DNA of 12,595 nt from Methanomassiliicoccaceae archaeon (GTDB lineage: Archaea; Thermoplasmatota; Thermoplasmata; Methanomassiliicoccales; Methanomethylophilaceae), in the NCBI GenBank assembly GCA_009776625.1, contig WRNL01000035.1, forward strand, positions 1 to 12,595, given 5' to 3'. A program made the translations under genes and the position numbers. A model generated the notes under the pieces. That model was not told where the DNA came from and did not search any database. It saw only the letters and a program-made list of their open reading frames with translations. This document shows, in pieces, positions 1-6,314 of this stretch (positions are counted from its first letter, which is position 1; every line of letters starts with the position of its first letter).

Positions 1-232
1 CGGTGGCCGAGCCGGGCGCGTAGGGGTCGACGTTCTGCGACAGCACCGGGACCGAGACGCCCCTGGCCACCGCCGACAGCTCGACCGCCGGCGGGCAGAC
101 CCCGATGGCGACCCCCGACTCCTCGGCCATGGCCTCGCACGCCCTGGCGAGGCGGAGGGCGCCCTCCCCCTCCACTTCGGCGTACGCCTTGAAGTTGACG
201 ATGATCACTGGCTTGGAAAGCTTCTTAGTCAA
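1..232 (-). CDS. tpiA: Triosephosphate isomerase, archaeal type (N-terminal part; 3' end beyond the window)
   Basis: Only the first 77 codons lie in the window. The product interconverts glyceraldehyde 3-phosphate and dihydroxyacetone phosphate in the cytoplasm. The N-terminus reads MTKKLSKPVIIVNFKAY, giving the first beta strand of the TIM barrel and the family N-x-K pair (Asn13, Lys15, the substrate-binding and catalytic residues). Further on, CPPAVEL and a VLSQNVDP motif match archaeal TPIs. I chose the TTG at 230-232 because it keeps the conserved strand intact; it overlaps the fbp stop codon by 8 bases, and GAGG lies about 10 bases upstream. A GTG at 206-208 would cut into the first strand. 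It lies directly downstream of the FBP aldolase/phosphatase gene, so the pair supplies and consumes triose phosphates. Family call is secure; the start codon is an inference. Confidence 0.88.
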   Translation of the reverse strand, partial: MTKKLSKPVIIVNFKAYAEVEGEGALRLARACEAMAEESGVAIGVCPPAVELSAVARGVSVPVLSQNVDPYAPGSAT

Positions 233-1370
233 GTCTCTCGAACCTCTGCCTGAGCTCCTTGAGCACCTCTGGCCTCGAGGTGTACTCCATCTCCTCCGCC
301 GGGAGTATCGACGGGGTGAACGGCCCCTGCGTCCGCAGGAACCTGCTGGTCTTTATCGCGTTCGCACGGGCCGAGTCGAAGGTCGGGTTGCCGAAGAAGT
401 CGACGGGCACGTGGTCCCCGCCCTTGGAACCCAGGGGCTCCAGCCCCTGGAGCTTGCCGTCGTTGAGCTGGAAGCCGAGGCAGCATATCCTCGGCGGCCC
501 GTCGAAGTACGTGGGGTCCGAGTCCTCCGGGGAGCACGGGTAGAACGTGCCGTAGTGGGAGCCCCTCATCCAGCCGCCGGCTATCCATGACGTCATGAGG
601 AACGGCTGGGTGTACTCGCCTACCGACGGCAGCCCGCTCTGGGAGCGGCAGACGCACACGGGGTCGTCCTTGCCGATGTACTTGCCTGCGGTGAGGTTGA
701 GCTTGTCGGTGGACACCACGCAGGCGGGGCCAATGCCCGCCCTCGAGCACACCCTCTTGATGGCGTACCTGGAGGTGTCGCCGAGCAGCGCGAGTATGCT
801 GAGGGTCTCCTCCGGCGAGGACATGACCACCTTCATGCTGTCCATCACGTCGTGCACCTCCACGTCGAACCCCTTCTTCGCCCTCGCGTCGACGACCAGC
901 CCGGTGGTCGTGAACGGGTCCAGGTATATCCTGGAGAGGATCGGGGAGTATGCGGAGGGCTCGGTCTTGTCAGCGATGAAGAACAGCAGAGGCTCGGACC
1001 CCCGCTCCTCGAACGACATCTCGGCGGACCCGGGGCCTGCGCCCTTGACGTTGCCGGAGAACGCGTCGGTTAGTATGTCCTGCCCGGCGGCGTACAGTTT
1101 CATGGACTTGGCGATCTTGGTGGCCTCCTGGAAGCACTCCCACGCCGCGCCGTGTATGTCCTTGTTACCCTCCCCTTTGTAGTGCGTCATGAACAGGTTT
1201 ATGTCGTCCCCCACGCGGGTGACGTAGAAGTCCTCGAGCACCCCCTGTTTCTGTTTGTCCGCCAGGATATCCTTGGCAACCTTCATCATGGAGGGGTGGG
1301 GCCTTGAGTGCCCTACCACGGAGCCAACGTCCGCCTTGATAACCGATACCGTCACTTTCTCTTTAGCCAT
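225..1370 (-). CDS. fbp: Bifunctional fructose-1,6-bisphosphate aldolase/phosphatase (archaeal, type V FBPase)
   Basis: This 381-residue enzyme condenses the triose phosphates to fructose 1,6-bisphosphate and then dephosphorylates it, making gluconeogenesis unidirectional in archaea. The protein aligns along its whole length with the archaeal family: VSVIKADVGSVVGHS at the N-terminus (metal ligands around Asp14 and His21), VGDDINL (Asp55, Asp56), YAAGQDIL, ADKTEP (Lys135), the AGKYIGKDDP loop with Tyr231 and the Schiff-base lysine Lys234, GGWMRGSHYG, and FDGPPR. These match Lys133, Tyr229 and Lys232 of the crenarchaeal enzymes with a constant offset of two. Between FQLNDGKL and the GNPTFD segment there is a slightly longer stretch (about residues 309-327) than in the crenarchaeal proteins I recall. 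The ATG at 1370 gives the expected N-terminus. Its stop codon overlaps the tpiA start, so the two are probably cotranscribed and translationally coupled. Base composition is that of the host. Confidence 0.97.
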   Translation of the reverse strand: MAKEKVTVSVIKADVGSVVGHSRPHPSMMKVAKDILADKQKQGVLEDFYVTRVGDDINLFMTHYKGEGNKDIHGAAWECFQEATKIAKSMKLYAAGQDILTDAFSGNVKGAGPGSAEMSFEERGSEPLLFFIADKTEPSAYSPILSRIYLDPFTTTGLVVDARAKKGFDVEVHDVMDSMKVVMSSPEETLSILALLGDTSRYAIKRVCSRAGIGPACVVSTDKLNLTAGKYIGKDDPVCVCRSQSGLPSVGEYTQPFLMTSWIAGGWMRGSHYGTFYPCSPEDSDPTYFDGPPRICCLGFQLNDGKLQGLEPLGSKGGDHVPVDFFGNPTFDSARANAIKTSRFLRTQGPFTPSILPAEEMEYTSRPEVLKELRQRFERLD

Positions 1371-1404
1371 GGGTTACACCATTCTCTCTGTGAGTATGCG
1401 CTGA

Positions 1405-1425
1405 CAGTTATAATAATATTTTTTT
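1405..1425 (-). promoter_or_regulatory. TATA-type promoter of fbp-tpiA
   Basis: On the minus strand an AAAAAAATATTATTATAA tract lies about 40-55 bases upstream of the fbp ATG in otherwise GC-rich DNA. It suits an archaeal TATA box, with transcription starting near 1380-1390 and a short leader. There is no strong Shine-Dalgarno before fbp, only GGTG about 10 bases upstream. Confidence 0.55.
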
Positions 1426-1434
1426 CATCCCGGG

Positions 1435-1465
1435 GAAAACAAGGGGCGGGACCGTCATTTCCCGC
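1435..1465 (-). terminator. Possible terminator after the toxin gene
   Basis: GCGGGA at 1446-1451 pairs with TCCCGC at 1460-1465 (6-bp stem, 8-nt loop). On the minus strand the stem is followed by a weak U-rich stretch (TTGTTTT). The hairpin overlaps the last toxin codons and its stop. It could end the toxin-antitoxin transcript before fbp, but the U tract is interrupted, so this is tentative. Confidence 0.3.
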
Positions 1466-1871
1466 AAGGTCTTTCTATCCGGTTGACAAGCTGTATGTCA
1501 GAGATATTTTCAAAATGCTTTTGATTATTGGTGACGAGCGTGTAGCCGTTCACGACGCAGAATGCCCCGATAAGCAGGTCTGCATCGACAACCAGCCTAC
1601 CCTGCTTACTCAGGTCAGCATGCTGCATGGCGGCTTCGTTCCAAACCGAAGTGGGCATCCCCTCTACGCCGTGTTTGCGGTATATGGAGTCGAACGGGAC
1701 GGCCTTTTTTGTAGCGCCGGAAAGTATGGGTCCACGCCGGATCCCATAGTAGACTACGCGCGGGATAACACATAATCCGCCGTCTGCCATAGCCAGGTCA
1801 TTGTTATCATAAACAACGGGGTCGCCCTTGAATAGGTATGAGATTATGTTCGAATCCAAAGCGTAGATCAC
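1455..1871 (-). CDS. vapC: VapC-type PIN-domain toxin, with an atypical catalytic site
   Basis: This 138-residue protein has the length and fold signature of VapC ribonuclease toxins, which cut RNA when not bound by antitoxin. Visible motifs: ALDSNIISYLF at the N-terminus (first acid, Asp6), VVDADLLIGAFC (Asp96 and Asp98, third acid) and the closing LVTNNQKHFENI box (Asn114, Asn115). Family members usually read YYEIxRG in the second motif. Here the segment is VVYYGIRRG with Gly43 in place of the metal-binding Glu; the codon is GGG, one transition from GAG. The start is GTG, and GTGA joins it to the antitoxin stop, a 4-base overlap typical of coupled toxin-antitoxin pairs. The gene is less GC-rich than its neighbours, suggesting horizontal acquisition. 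The family call is firm; whether the enzyme is active is open, because of the missing Glu. Confidence 0.88.
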   Translation of the reverse strand: MIYALDSNIISYLFKGDPVVYDNNDLAMADGGLCVIPRVVYYGIRRGPILSGATKKAVPFDSIYRKHGVEGMPTSVWNEAAMQHADLSKQGRLVVDADLLIGAFCVVNGYTLVTNNQKHFENISDIQLVNRIERPCGK

Positions 1872-2110
1872 AGGTCAATCTCCCGGTCAAAACTCATGCG
1901 CTTTTTCAATATCTCATCAAATTCCGCTGGCAAAGGCCCCGTCGCACGCATCTCCTCACGGAAACGCGCCATCGCAGCGAGTTGCCTTAAACTCACTTCT
2001 TCATCGGACTCCTCCAGCAGAGTGACAATGGCTCGGCTACCCTCCGGTATATTCAATTCAACGAGCGGGACGAACCGACCCCTCTCAAAATACGCTTTGT
2101 ACGCTTGCAT
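1868..2110 (-). CDS. Antitoxin of the VapC-type toxin
   Basis: An 80-residue protein directly upstream of the toxin and overlapping it by 4 bases. The N-terminus (YKAYFERGRFVPL, then IPEGSRAIVTLLEE) resembles small antitoxins of the AF2212/DUF104-like beta-rich type, which form a DNA-binding dimer. The C-terminal part from about residue 40 (SLRQLAAMARFREEM, then LPAEFDEILKKRM) is predicted helical and probably wraps around the toxin's active site. In such systems the antitoxin neutralises the toxin and represses the shared promoter. The ATG at 2110 follows a strong Shine-Dalgarno with 5-base spacing. Assignment rests on size, context and N-terminal pattern; the exact antitoxin family is uncertain. 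Confidence 0.75.
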   Translation of the reverse strand: MQAYKAYFERGRFVPLVELNIPEGSRAIVTLLEESDEEVSLRQLAAMARFREEMRATGPLPAEFDEILKKRMSFDREIDL

Positions 2111-2115
2111 GAGAA

Positions 2116-2122
2116 ATCACCT
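2116..2122 (-). promoter_or_regulatory. Ribosome binding site of the antitoxin gene
   Basis: AGGTGAT on the minus strand, 5 bases before the antitoxin ATG. It fits the 3' end of archaeal 16S rRNA and fixes the start. By contrast the toxin has no separate site and depends on coupling. Confidence 0.7.
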
Positions 2123-2370
2123 GTTCAACAATACAAAACGCCGGTTAATAGGTTTTTCGTTTACTTTTTGCGAAGGAGAACAATATTGGACGCAAGGGGG
2201 CGGCACACAAGTCAGAGGTCTGATGCAGATGTGGTTCATACTCCACACTACACTCAACCATTTCTTCGTAATGGGTATTTTTGGCTTTTTTGAAAAAAAT
2301 TGTTATTTTTGAGGATAGGATCGATTTATTGCGTATATTTATTTTGTATAGGTATATCAAAAGTATGTCC
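2123..2370. other. AT-rich intergenic region between the toxin-antitoxin pair and the surface-protein gene
   Basis: I see no convincing gene on either strand. A T/A-rich segment on the minus strand (CGAAAAACCTATTAACC, about 2137-2153) could hold the toxin-antitoxin promoter. The composition contrasts sharply with the GC-rich coding DNA on both sides and fits an insertion-prone intergenic zone. Confidence 0.5.
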
Positions 2371-2424
2371 AAAATATTTAAGTCGTATGCTATAAGATGT
2401 AAGCTTGCTAAATTTTTTTATATA
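2371..2424 (+). promoter_or_regulatory. Two candidate TATA boxes for the surface-protein gene
   Basis: AAAATATTTAAG (2371-2382) and TTTATATA (2417-2424) both look like archaeal BRE/TATA elements. The first would place the transcript start near 2403, so that GGGGAGGG at 2433-2440 is a usable ribosome binding site. The second would place it near 2447, upstream of which the GGAGG could not serve translation. The choice bears directly on where the protein starts. Confidence 0.5.
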
Positions 2425-2459
2425 GGATACAAGGGGAGGGAACATAATACCAACTACCC

Positions 2460-2545
2460 ATGAAAAACATAGCATTTTTCTATACAATACGAAACACACG
2501 GCCTACCGCGGCGGGTGCGCCAAGGCTACCGCCATAGCCGTCCTG
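2460..2545 (+). other. Possible mis-framed or unusual 5' end of the surface-protein gene
   Basis: The large ORF's first canonical start (TTG, 2546) lies inside a hydrophobic signal segment. The same frame stays open back to 2426 and encodes a basic n-region and signal core (CAKATAIAVLLASV) directly before that TTG. An ATG at 2460 starts MKNIAFFY but is in another frame and stops at the TAG at 2534-2536. Adding one base to the A5 run at 2463-2467 or the T5 run at 2475-2479 would join this ATG to the main frame and give a normal signal peptide. Alternatively translation starts at ATA 2447, 7 bases after GGAGG. Confidence 0.45.
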
Positions 2546-5500
2546 TTGGCGTCGGTCATCGCCATGTCGGCGATCCTGGCGATGCCGGGGGAGTCGGCGG
2601 CCGCCCCGGTCGACGTGTATGTGGACACGGTGCAGGAGCTGTCGGACGCCATGGCCAACGCGTCCGGCGACACGGGCATATTCCTCACGGCGGGATTCGC
2701 CGCCGACCTGGAGACGAACGGGGCCATGCAGATAACGCTCCCAGCCACTCATGATCACGACATCACCTTGTATTCCGCTGCGACGCTGACAGCTATGACG
2801 GGCGGGCGGCACTTCGACATCGTCAACAACGGCACGGGCACGATAAGGTTCGACGGCGTGAGGCTCGCGAACGACTCCAAGATGCCGAGCACGGGCGGCA
2901 TGCAGCTGCAGGGCGGGGGGTACGAGTTCGATGGATGCACATTCACGGACCTGACGAGGGCGGCCGTCGCCTTCAGCGGCAGCGCGAACGACGCAGTGTT
3001 CACAAACTGCACTTTCAAGGACAACCTCAGCCGGGCGGCCTTACTGGCCGGCGGGATCGCGGCCGACAAGGCGGAGTACCGTTTCGAGGACTGCCTCTTC
3101 CAAGACAACAGGGCGACCAACGCGGGGGGAGGCGCCATCTACATCTGGGGCTCCCACTTCGACATCGGCATCGACGGCTGCGTGTTCTCCGGGAACAGGG
3201 CCGTCGGGACGGGGACGGGATCCGGCAGCAACAACACCGTGGACGGCGGCGCGATCTACGTCAGCGCAGACTACGGGGCGGGAGGCTCCCTGACGATCTC
3301 CGACACGTACTTCGAGGAGAACTTCGCCCAGGACGACGGCGGGGCGGTGTGCGTAATAGGGAGCAAGACGTGGACGAGCGTCAGCAGCAGCATTGTGAAC
3401 TGCACGTTCTACGGCAACACCGTCGCCGGCGCGCACTACGGCATGAGCGCGCCCCTCATAGGCTACCTCTGGTGCACGGACGGCTCCGGCGGGGCGGTGA
3501 ACTATTTCGGCATGACGGAGTCCGAGGTCACCCACTGCACGTTCTACAAGAACGGCGTCACCAACGCGATCCCCAGCGGAGCGGGCGGGACCAACCTCGG
3601 AAGCGTCGGCGGAGGCGGAGCGATAGCCGTCGACACGGACGCGCCGTCGGCGACGATCGACAGCCTCCCGCCGATGCCGAGGCTCTCCAACAACATATTC
3701 GTCGGGAACTACGTCGCCAACCCCATGAGCCAGTCGATGATCGACTTCATCGGCCTGTTCGGCGGCATAAAGGAGCGCTCGAGGACTGGGAACGTGTTCG
3801 TGCTCCCCGCCTGCGACGCGGACTCCCAGGGCCTGCTGTGGGGCATGGACCCGCGCATGTTCGAGAACAACGGCAACATCGGCTACGACAACGGCAACTA
3901 CGACACCACAGGGGCCCCGAAGCCCAACTCTTACACCGACAACGGCATAAGCCCGTCGGAGGGCATTCTCGTGGCGAACGTCTTCGCCGACTATGTCGGC
4001 ACGGCGTACAGGGGCGACCCCAACACTGCCATACCCAGAGAGTACGGGGAACCCGTGGGGGCGCCCGGCGGCGACGTATACAAGAAGTGCTTCGTCGTGA
4101 GCCCCACCTCCAACGAGCTCTACCGCGACGGGTCCGTCCCGTACGTGGCCGAGGTCCCCTACGACGTGCTGGGGAACAAGCGCGACGTGTTCCCCAACGC
4201 CGGCGCGGTCGAGATATTCTGGACGATGTTCGACCCTGGCGCGGGGGCGGACTGGACGGCCTCCGTGCCGGCAGAGGTGGAGAACCCGGACGACCCCGGC
4301 ATGCCCTACCCGGTCGTCCAGAGCCTGAACTTCGGCGTCAACAACAGCTACTATGTTACGACGTCCGTGGGGGTGCCGGACGCCCCGTCCGGCTACCTGA
4401 GCGCCATGCCGCGCTCGGCGATAGAGCATCCCGACCCCGGCTACGGGTTCATGGGGTGGCGCAGCAGCGTCCCCGACCTGGGCTGGGCGGGCTACGCCGA
4501 ATGGGCGGCCGCCAACGGCCACACGGAGCCCACCGTGGCGGACTTCCTATCAGGCCACCCTGTGGGCGACCTGCCGGAGGGGGCGTTCCCGCTCTACCAG
4601 CCCGGGGAGGCGTTCCTGTCGACGAAGCAGACCCTGACCGCAGTGTGGGCGCTGGGCCTCTACCGGGTCGACTTCGACCTCAACTATGACGCCACGCCCA
4701 ACTGGCACGCCTCCTCCGAGCCGGGAAGGGAGGCGCCGAGGCTGGACATACCGGCCGGAAGCGCCATCCTCGCGCCCACCGAGCCCCTGCGAGCCGACTA
4801 TGCGTTCGGGGGCTGGCATGTCGACGCCGGATGCTCCCAGGAATGGGACTTCCTCTCAGATGTCGTCATGGAGGACGCCGTGCTTTATGCCAAGTGGGAC
4901 GTCCTGATGTTCAGCGTCGCCTACCACGGCGACGGCGCCGACGGGGGCAGCGCCCCGGTCGATGCGGGCAGCCCGTACCCGATATGGTCTCAGGTGACCG
5001 TGTTGGGGAAGGGGACCCTGAAGAGGACGGGATTCACGTTCGATGGGTGGAGCGTAGTCCGAGGCGACCCCTCCCCCATGTTCGTCCAAGGCGAAGCGTT
5101 CGCCATCAGCGGCGACATCGACCTGTACCCCGTCTGGAGCCCTGTCCCAGGAGGCGGCCAGGCGGCGCTCTTCTATATCCATTCGAGCGCGGACGACGGG
5201 TCGCGCATAGACCCCCTCGGCGCGGTGGGGGTCAGAGGAGGGGGGAGTGCGACGTTCACCTTCCACGCCCTGCCCGGGCACCACATCGCGTCTGTGCTGA
5301 TCGACGGGGAGGACCGCCCCGGGCTCATCGGCGCGGGGTCATACTCCTTCAGCAACGTTGCGAGGGACCACAGCATCTCCATCATCTCCGCTCCCGACGG
5401 CGAGGCCGTCCCCCCGGGTGCCGCCGATGGGGGGACATGGTCCCCTTTGAACCTGATATGCGCTGTTGTCGCGCTGTTCGGGGGCGTGATCGGGGTCGTT

Positions 5501-5740
5501 GCGGGCAGGGCCGCGACCGTTGAAAGGGAGGGGTCGCAGCGGCACAGGCGCACGGCTGCGCTCAGGCTCTCGGCACTCGCCATCGGGGTCGCGTCGATCA
5601 TCGTGTTCATGCTCACTGAGGACTGGACCCTGCCGGCCGCAGCGACCGACTCATGGACGCCCCTGATGCTCGCCATGCTCGCGGCGACGGTAGCGACGAT
5701 GTCCGCAGGACTCCGGCGCGGCGGGGCGGGAGGGGAGTGA
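2546..5740 (+). CDS. Large cell-surface adhesin-like protein: beta-helix, InlB-type repeats, C-terminal membrane anchor
   Basis: At least 1064 residues, probably exported and anchored at the cell surface; a role in attachment is inferred from the architecture. Residues 1-20 are a hydrophobic signal core ending AAA. Residues 25-410 form a right-handed parallel beta-helix with repeated turns of the type CTFxxN and GGAIY (for example CTFKDN 155-160, CLFQDN 183-188, CVFSGN 212-217, CTFYGN 286-291). Residues about 625-705, 706-786 and 787-866 are three InlB/Listeria-Bacteroides-type repeats ending AVWAL, AKWDV and PVWSP, with FxGW cores. Residues 872-950 form a further beta domain (SYSFSNVARDHSISI). 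The tail has three hydrophobic helices (about 966-987, 1005-1023, 1036-1056) with a basic loop and an FMLTEDW motif, known from similar gut archaeal and Firmicutes proteins. No catalytic motif is evident. The TTG start is the first canonical one but probably not the true start. Confidence 0.8.
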   Translation: MASVIAMSAILAMPGESAAAPVDVYVDTVQELSDAMANASGDTGIFLTAGFAADLETNGAMQITLPATHDHDITLYSAATLTAMTGGRHFDIVNNGTGTIRFDGVRLANDSKMPSTGGMQLQGGGYEFDGCTFTDLTRAAVAFSGSANDAVFTNCTFKDNLSRAALLAGGIAADKAEYRFEDCLFQDNRATNAGGGAIYIWGSHFDIGIDGCVFSGNRAVGTGTGSGSNNTVDGGAIYVSADYGAGGSLTISDTYFEENFAQDDGGAVCVIGSKTWTSVSSSIVNCTFYGNTVAGAHYGMSAPLIGYLWCTDGSGGAVNYFGMTESEVTHCTFYKNGVTNAIPSGAGGTNLGSVGGGGAIAVDTDAPSATIDSLPPMPRLSNNIFVGNYVANPMSQSMIDFIGLFGGIKERSRTGNVFVLPACDADSQGLLWGMDPRMFENNGNIGYDNGNYDTTGAPKPNSYTDNGISPSEGILVANVFADYVGTAYRGDPNTAIPREYGEPVGAPGGDVYKKCFVVSPTSNELYRDGSVPYVAEVPYDVLGNKRDVFPNAGAVEIFWTMFDPGAGADWTASVPAEVENPDDPGMPYPVVQSLNFGVNNSYYVTTSVGVPDAPSGYLSAMPRSAIEHPDPGYGFMGWRSSVPDLGWAGYAEWAAANGHTEPTVADFLSGHPVGDLPEGAFPLYQPGEAFLSTKQTLTAVWALGLYRVDFDLNYDATPNWHASSEPGREAPRLDIPAGSAILAPTEPLRADYAFGGWHVDAGCSQEWDFLSDVVMEDAVLYAKWDVLMFSVAYHGDGADGGSAPVDAGSPYPIWSQVTVLGKGTLKRTGFTFDGWSVVRGDPSPMFVQGEAFAISGDIDLYPVWSPVPGGGQAALFYIHSSADDGSRIDPLGAVGVRGGGSATFTFHALPGHHIASVLIDGEDRPGLIGAGSYSFSNVARDHSISIISAPDGEAVPPGAADGGTWSPLNLICAVVALFGGVIGVVAGRAATVEREGSQRHRRTAALRLSALAIGVASIIVFMLTEDWTLPAAATDSWTPLMLAMLAATVATMSAGLRRGGAGGE

Positions 5741-5769
5741 GGGGGATCGGGCAGGCTCCCCTGACAACC

Positions 5770-5801
5770 GCCCGCCGCCCCCAGCGGGCCGTTTTTTATT
5801 T
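5770..5801 (+). terminator. Terminator of the surface-protein gene
   Basis: GCCCGC (5770-5775) pairs with GCGGGC (5784-5789) around an 8-nt loop, followed by GTTTTTTATTTTG. It is 30 bases after the stop codon. The T6 tract alone would suit archaeal termination, and the hairpin strengthens the call. Confidence 0.7.
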
Positions 5802-5904
5802 TGGGCCGGTGTAACCCGCAGGACGGCAGGCAACGATTGAAATGGAAGGGGCGCGGATGTTGGTGCGCCAACAAGAGGCTGCCGAATTCACACTGCACGT
5901 ATCA
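5802..5904. other. Intergenic spacer without recognised features
   Basis: Between the terminator and the first tandem unit I see no gene, no further repeat copy and no promoter-like element. Confidence 0.5.
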
Positions 5905-5934
5905 CACTTTCGGCCACTTTCAGCCACCCCCTGG
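5905..5934 (+). promoter_or_regulatory. Triple 10-bp direct repeat (candidate operator), copy A
   Basis: Three adjacent decamers: CACTTTCGGC, CACTTTCAGC, CACCCCCTGG. The 10-base period places each on the same DNA face. It sits directly upstream of a TATA-like TTAAGCTTAT (5935-5944), the usual place for an archaeal activator or a repressor. The same triple occurs at 6258 and at 7956. Confidence 0.65.
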
Positions 5935-5961
5935 TTAAGCTTATGAACCATCTGTGGCATG

Positions 5962-6046
5962 GAGCATCTGCCGTTAGGATGGGAAGCCCCGGGTTCGGGG
6001 TTTCGCCTAACCGCGAACCCGGGACCGCCTGGCAGGAGGTGATATC
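5962..6046 (+). ncRNA. Structured 5' leader with potential pseudoknot, copy 1
   Basis: Start estimated about 25 bases after the TATA-like box. GTTAGG (5973-5978) pairs with CCTAAC (6006-6011), enclosing an 8-bp hairpin GAAGCCCC/GGGGTTTC (5983-5990 with 5997-6004, one G-U pair). The hairpin loop GGGTTC (5991-5996) is fully complementary to GAACCC (6015-6020), so a six-base-pair pseudoknot can form. A competing 10-bp helix, CCCGGGTTCG (5988-5997) with CGAACCCGGG (6014-6023), is mutually exclusive with the hairpin. TCTGCC (5967-5972) can also pair with GGCAGG (6031-6036), which covers the start of the Shine-Dalgarno. This layout suits control of translation of the micropeptide. It matches no RNA family I recognise. 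Confidence 0.55.
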
Positions 6047-6118
6047 ATAGCCAAGAACCAGAACGGCTCCACAATCCGCATCGTGATCAAGGACATGGTC
6101 ATAACGATCAAGTCCTGA
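6047..6118 (+). CDS. 23-residue micropeptide, ATA start, copy 1
   Basis: GGAGG ends 7 bases before an ATA codon opening a 23-codon frame closed by TGA. No ATG, GTG or TTG precedes it in frame after the TAA at 6008. The second residue is Ala. Residues 8-14 (STIRIVI) and 17-23 (MVITIKS) alternate hydrophobic and polar side chains around a KD turn, suggesting a two-stranded amphipathic beta hairpin. Compared with copy 2, 12 of 23 residues are identical, four more are conservative (N/S, I/V twice, K/R), three codons differ synonymously (residues 4, 18, 20), and there are no indels, all signs of protein-coding constraint. It is not hydrophobic enough for a membrane helix. Function unknown; possibilities include a signalling peptide, a small protein-binding peptide or a toxin. 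Initiation at ATA is the weak point. Confidence 0.5.
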   Translation: MAKNQNGSTIRIVIKDMVITIKS

Positions 6119-6137
6119 TCCGATGCAGGCTTCGTCT

Positions 6138-6175
6138 GATCCACGTCACGGATCCGTCCCCTCCGAGGAGGGGAC
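6138..6175 (+). other. Paired 3' hairpins, copy 1
   Basis: Hairpin one: GATCC (6138-6142) with GGATC (6150-6154). Hairpin two: GTCCCCTC (6156-6163) with GAGGGGAC (6168-6175), 8 bp, loop CGAG. Both are kept in copy 2 and lie at the same distance after the micropeptide stop, so they are probably part of the same RNA (stability or 3' processing). No U-run follows. Confidence 0.55.
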
Positions 6176-6211
6176 GTTAAACCCTCTGCTTGGAGAAGTG
6201 ATTGCCATGCG

Positions 6212-6228
6212 CCCTTATAAACCCTCCC
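6212..6228. promoter_or_regulatory. Conserved TATA-like box at the end of copy 1
   Basis: CCCTTATAAACCCTCCC is identical in both units. It reads as a TATA box in either direction. On the plus strand it would start RNA near 6245; on the minus strand it would yield RNA antisense to the micropeptide. No downstream gene of its own is seen for copy 1. Confidence 0.4.
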
Positions 6229-6257
6229 ACGGCGTCCTTTTTGCCCCCACCGCGCTC

Positions 6258-6287
6258 CACTTTCGGGCACTTTCAGTCACCCCCCAG
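6258..6287 (+). promoter_or_regulatory. Triple 10-bp direct repeat (candidate operator), copy B
   Basis: CACTTTCGGG, CACTTTCAGT, CACCCCCCAG, followed directly by the TATA-like TTAAGCTTAT. The variable last base of each decamer differs from copy A while CACTTTCRG stays fixed, as expected for a binding site. Confidence 0.65.
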
Positions 6288-6314
6288 TTAAGCTTATGAA
6301 CCATCTGTGGCATG

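Larger units (their letters stand above)
5905..6257 (+). repeat. Tandem unit, copy 1 (353 bp): decamer operator, structured RNA, micropeptide ORF, 3' hairpins
   Basis: Copy 1 of a direct duplication with a period of 353 bases: the operator, RNA core and CCCTTATAAACCCTCCC box all recur exactly 353 bases later. Two blocks are identical between copies (5934-5963, and 5973-6026 of 54 nt). The micropeptide ORF is diverged but in frame. The last 29 bases (6229-6257) are poorly conserved. A CCTTTTTGCC tract near 6236 could end the transcript. Confidence 0.85.

Noticed and set aside
225..1182. Long plus-strand and alternative-frame ORFs across fbp
   Set aside because: High GC leaves other frames open; the minus-strand frame encodes a full-length known enzyme with its catalytic residues.
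2145..2372. 75-codon minus-strand ORF in the AT-rich intergenic region
   Set aside because: Composition-driven translation, no Shine-Dalgarno, no recognisable domain.
2935..4689. 584-codon plus-strand and 493-codon minus-strand ORFs inside the surface-protein gene
   Set aside because: Arg/Gly/Pro-rich or low-complexity translations without domains; the frame with beta-helix and InlB repeats is the real one.
5962..6175. C/D box guide RNA, tRNA or self-cleaving ribozyme in the tandem units
   Set aside because: CTGA appears in copy 1 but is TTGA in copy 2, there is no C box or cloverleaf, and no hammerhead or HDV core could be assembled.
6007..6270. 87-codon minus-strand ORF across tandem copy 1
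   Set aside because: I see no counterpart in copy 2, and it crosses the hairpins and the repeat boundary; the plus-strand micropeptide explains the substitution pattern better.
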